Source: DATFXM01 sp035315885
GTDB taxonomy: Bacteria; Acidobacteriota; Blastocatellia; UBA7656
DNA: 64,000 bases
Reading direction: 5' to 3'
Assembly: GCA_035315885.1 (NCBI GenBank)
Contig: DATFXM010000095.1
Coordinates: forward strand, 6,124-70,123
The translations under genes were made by a program, and so were the position numbers. A model generated the notes under the pieces. That model did no database searches and was not told where the DNA came from. It saw only the letters and a list, made by a program, of their open reading frames with translations. Below, one piece after another: positions 7,032-17,998 of this stretch (position 1 is the stretch's first letter; each line of letters starts with the position of its first letter).

Positions 7032-8429
7032 ATGAAGGTATACAGAAGTTCTCACGTTGTGAGCGTGGCGGCGTTAACACTAATTGGACTTGTTGGACCT
7101 CCCGGTATGGCCGCGGTATTCTCTGCGGCATTCTCTGTTTCGGCGCGGCCACTTGCGCCGGTCGAGTCAGTCACCGAGGGTGTCGACCCGGCTGTTGCTG
7201 CAGTGTACTTCAAGGAAGCGGCTCAACTAAGCGACGCCGACGATGGCAAGACGTGGGGTGTACGGCTCTACGGTCCGATGTTGCTGGTCGACGCTCGTAC
7301 GCACTCGGCGGTAGCGAATTCTCCCGACGCCGAGGGTCGGCTCAGCAAGGTCGGGGATGTCTACGCCGGTGTACTGCCGCGCGATGTGAATGTTGCGAAC
7401 ACCGCGACGGCATGGGCGGGGGTCCACTGGACGATGATTGGCTGGCCCTTGCCCCAGGACAGGCGCGACCGGCTTAGCCTGATGACGCACGAGCTGTTTC
7501 ACCGCGTTCAGGATCAAATCGGGCTGTCATCCCGCAACGTTGCCAACGATCATCTGGACACGGCGGACGGGCGAATCTGGATGCGGCTCGAGTGGTTGGC
7601 CCTTAAGCGGGCTCTCGAGGAGCGTGGTGCTGCCCGCGCCGCCGCAGTCTCAGATGCGATGTCATTCCGGAAGTACCGGCAATCGCTTTTCCCGCAGGCT
7701 AGACGCGAAGAGACGGCGCTTGAATGCGGCGAGGGGCTCGCCGAGTACACGGGGTTCAAGCTCTCGTCGAGATCTCAAGGCGAGTTTGTGTCTCGAGCGA
7801 TTCAGGCCATCAAACAAGCTCTCCACGCGCAGTCGTTCACCAGGTCATTCGCTTACACTAGCGGACCGGCTTATGGAGCACTGCTTGACGATGCGGGGAT
7901 CGTCTGGCGCCGGAATTTCAAGTCGGGGAGCGACTTTGGTGAGGTCATCGAACAGGCGTTTCGGTTGAAGACACCTCCCGACTTGAAACTCCTCGCGACG
8001 CAGCGAGCTGTAGACTACGACGGCGATGAAGTGATCGCCCAGGAGAATCGTCGCGAGTCGATCCACCGCGAGGCGGTCAAGAAATTCCGCGCGACACTTG
8101 TTGACGGGCCGGTGCTTGAGATCCCGCCCATGAGCAAATTCAATTATTCGTTTGATCCGAACAATGTGATGTCGCTCGGGGAACTTGGCACGGTATATCC
8201 AATCGTGCGGGTCACCGACGAATGGGGAGTGCTCGAAGCTTCGGACGGTGCCCTTATGATTCGAGATGGATCGGGGATCAGGAAAGTTCAGGTATCGGCG
8301 CCACCGGCTCCCGATGCTCGTCCGCTTCAAGGGCCTGGATGGAAACTGAATTTGAACGACGGCTGGACTGTCGTTGCCGCGGCGCGCAAAGGTGACTTTA
8401 CCGTGAAACGCACTGACTCGGAGAAATGA
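7032..8429 (+). CDS. Secreted HExxH protein, probable gluzincin-like metallopeptidase
   Basis: A 465-residue protein with a signal peptide (about 1-38). Residues 153-157 read HELFH inside LMTHELFHRVQ, an HExxH zinc motif in a helix, and about 80 residues on GEGLAEYTG supplies a Glu (E234 or E238) that could be the third ligand, as in gluzincins. I do not recognise the family beyond this. The C-terminal third (about 360-465) has no HExxH-related features and may be a beta-rich accessory domain. CAGGAG sits 5 bases before ATG 7032, so the in-frame sequence upstream to 6954 is leader. It follows the secreted protein at 6014 on the same strand. Confidence 0.72.
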   Translation: MKVYRSSHVVSVAALTLIGLVGPPGMAAVFSAAFSVSARPLAPVESVTEGVDPAVAAVYFKEAAQLSDADDGKTWGVRLYGPMLLVDARTHSAVANSPDAEGRLSKVGDVYAGVLPRDVNVANTATAWAGVHWTMIGWPLPQDRRDRLSLMTHELFHRVQDQIGLSSRNVANDHLDTADGRIWMRLEWLALKRALEERGAARAAAVSDAMSFRKYRQSLFPQARREETALECGEGLAEYTGFKLSSRSQGEFVSRAIQAIKQALHAQSFTRSFAYTSGPAYGALLDDAGIVWRRNFKSGSDFGEVIEQAFRLKTPPDLKLLATQRAVDYDGDEVIAQENRRESIHREAVKKFRATLVDGPVLEIPPMSKFNYSFDPNNVMSLGELGTVYPIVRVTDEWGVLEASDGALMIRDGSGIRKVQVSAPPAPDARPLQGPGWKLNLNDGWTVVAAARKGDFTVKRTDSEK

Positions 8430-8435
8430 CTGCCT

Positions 8436-10634
8436 CTACTGACCTGCTTTTTGTTTGATGTTCACGACCTGTCCGCCGATTGAGATTCTTCCTTTTCGAG
8501 ATGCGCCGGTTGTATTGCCAGCGACCGAGTACGCAACTACTCCGCTGCCCGTGCCTTCGCTGGGCGAGGTGAAGCTTATCCAGCTCACGTTCGACGTGGC
8601 TTGCCAGGCACAGCCGGCGTGTGTTGAAACCGATATTGAATCGCTGCCGCCTCTTGCCTTGAATTTCTTCGATGCGATGGAAAGAGAATACTGGCATTCC
8701 TGAGACCCGAAAGGAGAGAGGTTCAGGACAACTATAGAGTAAGGCGCCACTGTATAAGTGAAGCTCGACGACGCGGAATCAAATGATCCCGTAGCGATGT
8801 CCGGCGAATCGCTTCCCGTCCTTGCTGCTTCATCCTGAGGCTTGCCGTAAGAGTAGACAGTCGCATGAGCGGACGGGGTAAACGCCGACAAATTTACCGA
8901 CGCATTTAGCGAATTGCTCTCGCTCTTGTTGATCAACAGTAACGATAGCGAACCATCCGCGCGAGTCGCCCCGTAGGCGCCAAGCCAATTGTAATCGCTC
9001 GCGGCCCGCACGATTTGATCGCCGGGGCTCACAAAACGAGACATCAGGCTACTGGCATAGTACACGGGATAGCGATCGTTCTGGTCCGACACCATGCCGT
9101 AGTCCCCATAATTTCGCCACCCGTACAATGAAGCACTGTTGTTGTTGCCGTGCTCCTGCGAGTTTCTCAGGTCCCACCAGATGAATGCTGAGAATTCCGT
9201 CTGAACAAACTGAGCAAAGCTGTCCGCATAATACAGCCCGTTAACCAGGCTCGTAGTTTGTTTGCCGGGGTTGCTGTAAACCGAGTTGTTCTCCGTGCAC
9301 ACTAGCTCAACGTTTGCACCGCCCGCACCCAGATAGTCGTTCAACTGTTGCCGAAGATCTGCCGTGTCATTCGACCACGTTCGAGCAGCCTGCAGCAGAC
9401 CAGAGTCGCTCTCCTGCCCCGGCCCCTGCTCGTATCGATGCAGGATCACAAAGTCGGGAGTCACTCCGAGAGACTTCAAAGTGGACAGCAATACCGGCGT
9501 CCAGCCGTTGTGGACTCGGGAGGTTCTCGGATTTGTCGCGGAATGATCGCTGTAGTTCGCATAAGCGTCTTCCCCAGTGATTACCACCGCTCCAACTTTG
9601 ATCGAGGGGTCCACCGCCTTCATCGCGCTCGCGTAATCGCGGAAAGCAAGCCCGTACGTGTACGGATCGTGCGCCCGACTCCGTGTGTCGTTTTCCCAAC
9701 TCCCGTAGTTCTCGTTACCGACTTCCCAGTAATGAAATCCGTACCCTTTAGTCAGATTCGAGTATTGAACCCAATCGGCCGCTTCCTGGACTGTTCCGCT
9801 GCCGTAGTTCACTGTGATGAAGGCATCCGCACCGATGGCCTGCATCACGCCGGCAAAAGCGTCGAAACTTGTCGCCCACTGCCAGGTGTTGATTCCGGTC
9901 GTGTTGGTTTTCCAGTGGTAGTCGTCAGACAGTGAACCGCCGGGGAATCGTGAGATTCGAGTGCCGTTCGCCGCCAGCAGAGACGCGGTTGCCTGCGTAT
10001 TGAAGTGCGAATCCCATATCGCTGCCGCTACGCCAAAGTGTCTACGGTCTACGGTCCTGACAATCGACGACGCGTCTACACTGACATGAACCTGAGAGGG
10101 AGGGGGAACTTCGAGCAGACCGATATCGTCGATATAGAACGGGGGTTGAGCACCGCCACTGGCGTCCTGGAGCCAGAATCCGCTGAAGTTTGATTTGTTC
10201 GCGACGCCAAGGGATGCGAGCGGGACCGTTACTTTTTTCCAGCTTGAAGCCGCTACGGTGCCGTCTTCGATAAACTGAGCGAACGGCACACCGGGCTGAG
10301 CGACGTCGTCAAGTTGCGCGGCAATGGTGATGCTGCGGCCCGATACTGCGCCGCCGTTGATCCAGAACACAAGCGAAGTAAAAGGGGTGCTGTCCATTGC
10401 CATGTGCCGGAGATAGAAGCCTTGATACTGGGCGGTGTAGGTGATCTTGATGCTTTTTGTGCCTTGATGAACGTAGTCAGCCGAGTTGAAGTCTCGTGAC
10501 GACCATGACCAATCCTGCCACCCCGAAGCGAGCGAGTCGTCATAGATGCTTTGAGTCGTCTGTGCTCGCGCTTCGGCGGCGAAGAGCACAAGCAGGAAGG
10601 CCGCCAGTAACGCCGGATTGAATCTGAGTCTCAT
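8436..10634 (-). CDS. Secreted GH-A clan glycoside hydrolase (arabinofuranosidase-like) with BACON domain
   Basis: A 732-residue secreted enzyme: signal peptide 1-24 (ends AEARAQ), a carbohydrate-binding-like jelly roll (about 28-175), a TIM-barrel catalytic domain (about 185-540), a beta-sandwich, and a C-terminal BACON domain (about 640-732, with WQATSNVSWISF). The likely acid/base is Glu308 in WEVGNENYG and the likely nucleophile Glu448 in VCTENN, the two-Glu layout of alpha-L-arabinofuranosidase-like GH-A enzymes. It should cleave plant or microbial polysaccharide outside the cell. The frame stays open to 10733, but the start is ATG 10634 at the signal peptide; the upstream part is heptamer-repeat DNA. 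Confidence 0.82.
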   Translation of the reverse strand: MRLRFNPALLAAFLLVLFAAEARAQTTQSIYDDSLASGWQDWSWSSRDFNSADYVHQGTKSIKITYTAQYQGFYLRHMAMDSTPFTSLVFWINGGAVSGRSITIAAQLDDVAQPGVPFAQFIEDGTVAASSWKKVTVPLASLGVANKSNFSGFWLQDASGGAQPPFYIDDIGLLEVPPPSQVHVSVDASSIVRTVDRRHFGVAAAIWDSHFNTQATASLLAANGTRISRFPGGSLSDDYHWKTNTTGINTWQWATSFDAFAGVMQAIGADAFITVNYGSGTVQEAADWVQYSNLTKGYGFHYWEVGNENYGSWENDTRSRAHDPYTYGLAFRDYASAMKAVDPSIKVGAVVITGEDAYANYSDHSATNPRTSRVHNGWTPVLLSTLKSLGVTPDFVILHRYEQGPGQESDSGLLQAARTWSNDTADLRQQLNDYLGAGGANVELVCTENNSVYSNPGKQTTSLVNGLYYADSFAQFVQTEFSAFIWWDLRNSQEHGNNNSASLYGWRNYGDYGMVSDQNDRYPVYYASSLMSRFVSPGDQIVRAASDYNWLGAYGATRADGSLSLLLINKSESNSLNASVNLSAFTPSAHATVYSYGKPQDEAARTGSDSPDIATGSFDSASSSFTYTVAPYSIVVLNLSPFGSQECQYSLSIASKKFKARGGSDSISVSTHAGCAWQATSNVSWISFTSPSEGTGSGVVAYSVAGNTTGASRKGRISIGGQVVNIKQKAGQ

Positions 10635-11122
10635 TGCGACTAGCTCGAGGCGGTTGCTTGTGAAAAAGAGTTCTGAGTTCTGAGCTCTTTGAGTGTAATA
10701 GGCCGAGACGCGGCGCTGGCAACCGGGGAACATCCGGTCAATCTGAGGGTCGCCCCGCGCATACTCGCGCGGGGCGACCGGTCAACCGCAAGCAGGGGAT
10801 TAGTCAGCGCGCGCCAAAGCGCGAAATGACTGGGCTGTGCTGCCGCGGTCGTGCGAAAACTCGAGAGAACCTTTCGTTGCGGATCGCCATCGCAACAAAC
10901 ACGCTAATGACTTCTCAGGTACTAGACCGGTACAAAGATCAAAGAGACCTTCGGAACTTAGGCGACACGTTCGCAACGACAGAATCACAATTGGTTCGGG
11001 AGCCTACAGCGCTCGACAGCCCAGGGTAAGAGATACCCGCGAATATTACCAAAATCTCGGCCCGGTCGAGAAGAGTAAGTTGGCCGTTTCGACCCCTTTG
11101 GTCCGGGCCCGCCCGGCCCTCG
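10635..11122. other. 488-base gap: heptamers, a strong hairpin, no gene
   Basis: No convincing reading frame. It holds two AGTTCTG heptamers at 10669-10682, 35 bases upstream of the glycoside hydrolase start, and a perfect 13-bp hairpin at 10748-10779. Between 10800 and 11122 I see only short unrelated frames. Confidence 0.6.
10748..10779. repeat. Perfect 13-bp GC hairpin
   Basis: GGTCGCCCCGCGC, loop ATACTC, GCGCGGGGCGACC. There is no T-tract on either side, so it is not a standard intrinsic terminator. It lies upstream of the glycoside hydrolase and downstream of the M14 peptidase (both minus strand), where it could protect or terminate the M14 transcript. Confidence 0.7.
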
Positions 11123-14152
<3,030 letters not shown>

Positions 14153-14582
14153 GGTTTCCTCCGAAAGTAAGTAAGTGATGACTGGAAGCCGCGAGAGGCG
14201 AACAAGACGGCACAGGACGAGCCGCCCCTGGGAGCTGCCTTGTTCCTGATTGCCCTGAGCCTGATTTTCCTGGTTTGTCTAAGAAGCGGGCGGAGCGTGC
14301 TCGCGTCCGCGCCAGTGGAAGCACGGTCACGAACGCGCCCGCCTGACGTCATAGACTGACCTGGGCGCCGCCCGGTTACACTAAAATTTCAGCAACTAGA
14401 ACGCGAGGGAAAATCCTTGCAGGCACGGACCGGTTTGGCAAGCCCGCGTTCATAAATCTTGCCGCCCAAAACTCATTGACTGACTTGCGTCGAACGTCGT
14501 AATCTGCGCATCCGCGGCCGCAAGAATCGGTGCTCAATCCGGCGAGTGCCACCAGACCCTTGACCCACATTGGAGATCGCCC
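14153..14582. other. 430-base divergent intergenic region
   Basis: Lies between the divergent M14 peptidase and amidohydrolase genes, so it must carry both promoters, but no clear -35/-10 pair stands out. No gene recognised. Confidence 0.5.
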
Positions 14583-15938
14583 ATGCTAGCACTCAAACCA
14601 AGACCCTTTCTGCTGCTTACAGCCGTGGCCACCGTATGCGTGCTGCTGACTGGCTTTGGCTCAGCTTCCTCTCAAACGCCTTCCGCGCAGAAGGTAATTG
14701 CGATTCGGGCGGCGTGGATGATCGATCCGTCCAGCCCTACCCCGGTGGCTAAGCCCATCATACTCGTCGAGGGCGATCGGATCCGCGAAGCCGGTCCGGC
14801 CGTTGTGGTACCGGCCGACGCCGATGTCATCGATCTCGGTAGCGCCACGGTGCTGCCGGGACTGATCGATTGTCATACACATCTGCTGGAGAACTACAAC
14901 GGCGCGCTTGGCGGTGATGATCCCAATATGATTCTCACCGTGGTGCAACTTGGAACAACCAGACGAGCGCTGCTCGGAGCAGCCATGGGCAGGGAAGATC
15001 TCGAGTCCGGAATAACGACTGTACGCGACCTCGGGAACTCGGGCTGGAACGGTGACGTCGCCTTACGCGACGCGATAGACCGCGGCTGGGTTGTCGGTCC
15101 TCGCATTGTTGCGTCAACGCGGGCGCTTTCGGCGGCCGGGGGGCAATTTGGAGGCGTGAGTGCCGAAACCCAGAAGATCATCGAAAACGAATACGTGGTT
15201 ATCAGTGGAGTTGAGGAAGCTCGGCGAGCCGTGCGTCAGGCGTTCTACGACGGTGCCGATTGCATTAAGGTCATCGTTGATACGTGGCCACGGGTGGTAT
15301 CGCTCGATGAACTGAAGGTCATCGTCGAGGAAGCTCATCGGGTTAACAAGAAGGTGGCCGCTCACGCGGTTACTGATGCTGCAGTGAAGATCGCGGCGCA
15401 GGCCGGAGTGGACTCGGTCGAGCACGGGTATTTGGCTTCGGATGAAGCGCTCAAGATGATGGCCGAAAAGAAGGTGTTTTTGGTTCCGACCGACTATCCC
15501 TGGACCGCTTATCTCGAGTTTGGTTCTAAAAGAACGATGACCCCAGAGGAGCGAAAGCAGGCGGAAGCGGGGGTGAAGCGGTTCGCAGATGCAAACCATC
15601 GTCGGCTGGAGCGCGCGCGGAAGGCTGGGGTGCGCATTGCCGCCGGTTCCGATGAGTACTACCAGTTTCCTGGACGAACACGGGGCGAGGCGAGTTTGTT
15701 GATGTTGAAAGCCTACGCGGCATCAGGCATGAGCCCGCTGGAGATTATCCAGGCCGCAACAATCAATGCCGCGGAGCTTCTGGGATGGCAATGGAAGGTA
15801 GGCACTCTCGAGAAGGGGAAGCTCGCAGACATAATTGCGGTGGAAGGTGATCCGCTGAAAGACATCGACGAATTGTCGAAAGTGAAATTCGTGATGAAAG
15901 GCGGCCGCGTGATCAAAAACGAGTTGAAGAAGAAGTAG
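14583..15938 (+). CDS. Secreted amidohydrolase-family metal-dependent hydrolase
   Basis: A 451-residue protein with signal peptide (about 1-31). Metal ligands of the amidohydrolase superfamily are visible: HxH in LIDCHTHL, a probable bridging Lys in DCIKVIVD, His in AAHAV, His in SVEHGY, and Asp in AAGSDEYY. The C-terminus (GTLEKGKLADIIAVEGDPL) is the usual closing beta-sandwich motif. Relatives are annotated as imidazolonepropionase-like or as Xaa-Pro/Xaa-Arg dipeptidases; secretion and the peptidase-rich surroundings favour a dipeptidase, but the substrate is not certain. GGAG lies 7 bases upstream of the ATG. The stop is 5 bases before a long heptamer array. Confidence 0.88.
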   Translation: MLALKPRPFLLLTAVATVCVLLTGFGSASSQTPSAQKVIAIRAAWMIDPSSPTPVAKPIILVEGDRIREAGPAVVVPADADVIDLGSATVLPGLIDCHTHLLENYNGALGGDDPNMILTVVQLGTTRRALLGAAMGREDLESGITTVRDLGNSGWNGDVALRDAIDRGWVVGPRIVASTRALSAAGGQFGGVSAETQKIIENEYVVISGVEEARRAVRQAFYDGADCIKVIVDTWPRVVSLDELKVIVEEAHRVNKKVAAHAVTDAAVKIAAQAGVDSVEHGYLASDEALKMMAEKKVFLVPTDYPWTAYLEFGSKRTMTPEERKQAEAGVKRFADANHRRLERARKAGVRIAAGSDEYYQFPGRTRGEASLLMLKAYAASGMSPLEIIQAATINAAELLGWQWKVGTLEKGKLADIIAVEGDPLKDIDELSKVKFVMKGGRVIKNELKKK

Positions 15939-15943
15939 GGTTC

Positions 15944-16077
15944 GGTTTGTGGTTTGTGGTTTCTGGTTTCTGGTTTCTCGTTCATAGAAGATGAACCAGA
16001 AACCAGAGGCCAGAAGCCAGAAACCAGAAACTAGAAACCAGAAACCAGAAACTAGAAACCAGAAACCAGAGACCAGG
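15944..16077. repeat. Inverted heptamer array, 5 + 12 units
   Basis: Left arm 15944-15978: GGTTTGT twice, then GGTTTCT three times. Right arm 15994-16077: twelve units of AACCAGA with one-base variants (GGCCAGA, AGCCAGA, AACTAGA twice, GACCAGG). The arms are complementary (GGTTTCT against AGAAACC) around a short TTCATAGAAGATGAA centre that is itself partly palindromic. The period is exactly 7 throughout. Confidence 0.92.
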
Positions 16078-16235
16078 AAACCCCAGCTCTTCGCCTTTGC
16101 ATATCATTGCGGTTCTTTTTCGTCATGATTAACGGCCGGCGATTCGCGAGGACGCTGGCCTAATCACTGCACGCGACTTAGAGTCTCTGCAATACAACCA
16201 CGTTTATCACCACTTATTTTGGTTAAGGAGATGAT

Positions 16236-16988
16236 ATGGCTAACACAAAAATCGCGGTGATCAACTCGTCCACCGTATTGTCCGACAATCAGATTCAAGC
16301 GGCGCTACCCGCTCTGCAGACTCAAATTCACAGGGACTTTGCGCCCGCATGGGGTGTTGACGCGGATCTCGTGTTTGTCCCGAAGAAGCAGAAGCCTGCG
16401 CCCGGCATGTGGTGGCTTGTAGTTCTGGATGACACCGATGAGGCGACGGCGCTCGGTTACCACGACGTCACAAATCAGGGTCTACCGTTGGGGAAGGTGT
16501 TCGCGGGCACCGATCTGAAGTTCGGCAACGAGTGGACGGTTACTATGAGCCACGAACTGCTGGAGATGCTCGTTGACCCGGAGATCAACCTGACAGTGTT
16601 TGTCGAAAGCCAACCAGGTGGTCGGTTGTATGCCTACGAGGTGTGCGACGCCTGCGAAGCTGACAATCTGGCTTACAAGATCGATGGCGTTTTGGTGTCG
16701 GACTTTGTTTTCCCGTCATGGTTTGAATCCTTCCGTAAAAAGGGAAGCGCTCAGTTCGATCAAGCCAAGCGGATCCAAAAACCGTTTCAGCTCCTGCCCG
16801 GAGGGTACATCGGCATATATGATGTTCTTTCAGGGAACGGTTGGCAGCAGATCAATGCCGAGAGCACACCGATCACCTATCGAGAGAGAGCGCGAGTCGG
16901 GAGCAGGCGCGAGCGCCGAAGAACGCGTCGCGACAACTGGCTCAAGTCCGAGCTAGTCGAGCCGCGCGCGAAGGCAAAGGGAGCTTAG
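16236..16988 (+). CDS. HELLE-motif protein, possibly a metalloprotease-like family
   Basis: A 250-residue protein without a signal peptide. I do not know the family name, but the central block SHELLEMLVDP followed by YAYEVCDACEA resembles a conserved group of uncharacterised bacterial proteins that share an SHE..E...DP...YEVCD pattern. His-Glu-x-x-Glu followed by Asp/Glu suggests a metal site related to HExxH proteases (inference). Further conserved-looking blocks are DFVFPSWF and QLLPGGYIGIYD. The last 35 residues are strongly basic (RRERRRTRR). AAGGAG sits 5 bases before the ATG, a strong site. Confidence 0.7.
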   Translation: MANTKIAVINSSTVLSDNQIQAALPALQTQIHRDFAPAWGVDADLVFVPKKQKPAPGMWWLVVLDDTDEATALGYHDVTNQGLPLGKVFAGTDLKFGNEWTVTMSHELLEMLVDPEINLTVFVESQPGGRLYAYEVCDACEADNLAYKIDGVLVSDFVFPSWFESFRKKGSAQFDQAKRIQKPFQLLPGGYIGIYDVLSGNGWQQINAESTPITYRERARVGSRRERRRTRRDNWLKSELVEPRAKAKGA

Positions 16989-17178
16989 ACCAGTTCTGAG
17001 TTCTAAAATACTGACTGCGGCCGAGCAAGCAGCCGCTTATCGAATTGTAGAGTGTCCGGCACTGAGATATGATTTCCATCTCAGTTCTGGGCACTCTTTT
17101 CACATGCAAGGATCGCTACCCTGGCGATTCAAGCACCCACGTGTCCGAACTCTACGCTTAGAATTCAGAACTCAAGTC

Positions 17179-17970
17179 ATGCTGGATGACGAACTCATAA
17201 TTGAGACGCCCGAAAGGGTGGAGTTGCACTATGTTCTTGCCAATGTAGGCAATCGCTTTCTCGCGTGCTTTATCGATCACGCGATTCAGATGGGGATTGG
17301 GCTCCTGCTGTTCCTGATAGCTCTGGCCACCAGCGGAATCCGCGTATTCGACCGGATGGGAGTATGGACGGCCGCGCTCTTTGTGCTGGGGCTTTTCGCG
17401 CTGTACTGGGGCTACTTTGTGATTTTTGAGACGTTTTGGAACGGGCAGACGCCGGGAAAGCGAATAATGAAGCTCCGCGTAGTTCGGGAAGATGGCCGGC
17501 CGATCCGATTCTTTGAAGTCTTCGTGAGAAATATTATGCGGCTGGCCATCGACTTTCAGCCTTTTCCGTCTTACGCGATCGGAGTTGTATCGATCATTTT
17601 CAGCGCGCGTTCCAAGCGCAGCGGTGACTTCGTCGCCGGTACGGTGGTTGTCAAAGAACGGGCTACCGAAGCCCCATCCCTGGCGGAGATCATCAAGGTG
17701 GCGGAATTCGAGCAGCGACGGACAGAGCAGGCCGCAGGCCAGCTATTCGCAGTCGATACGCGGAGCCTGCTCGATTCCGAAATCCGAGCGATCGAAGCAT
17801 TTCTGAAGCGCCGATTTGAGCTCGAGGAACCGAGGCGCTCGTTGCTCGCCTCACGGATTCTCCAACCGATTCTCACCAGGCTTTCGCTCCCAATGGATGG
17901 GCTGTCTCCCGAGAAGATTCTGGAAGAGATCGAGCATCACTACAGAGTCCAATCTCGCTATGTAGACTGA
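17179..17970 (+). CDS. RDD-family integral membrane protein
   Basis: A 263-residue protein with the RDD domain at residues about 20-160: FLACFIDHAIQ (Arg replaced by Ala/Cys context but the Asp retained), TM helices near 38-57 and 70-92, and GQTPGKRIMKLRVV, the family signature. The last 100 residues are cytoplasmic, charged and helical. RDD proteins are membrane proteins of mostly unknown role, some linked to ion or osmolyte transport. The reading frame is open from 17104, but that part consists of heptamer-like GAATTCAGAACTC sequence; ATG 17179 begins the conserved domain. It ends 28 bases before the M1 peptidase, likely co-transcribed. Confidence 0.85.
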   Translation: MLDDELIIETPERVELHYVLANVGNRFLACFIDHAIQMGIGLLLFLIALATSGIRVFDRMGVWTAALFVLGLFALYWGYFVIFETFWNGQTPGKRIMKLRVVREDGRPIRFFEVFVRNIMRLAIDFQPFPSYAIGVVSIIFSARSKRSGDFVAGTVVVKERATEAPSLAEIIKVAEFEQRRTEQAAGQLFAVDTRSLLDSEIRAIEAFLKRRFELEEPRRSLLASRILQPILTRLSLPMDGLSPEKILEEIEHHYRVQSRYVD

Positions 17971-17998
17971 AAAACTTTCTTCGCAGTCGGAGGTTGAG

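Noticed and set aside
10748..10779. Hairpin as an intrinsic terminator
   Set aside because: Strong stem but no T-tract on either side, so only listed as a hairpin.
15944..16077. Possible CRISPR array
   Set aside because: Units are only 7 bases with no unique spacers, and no cas genes are present; it is a short tandem repeat.
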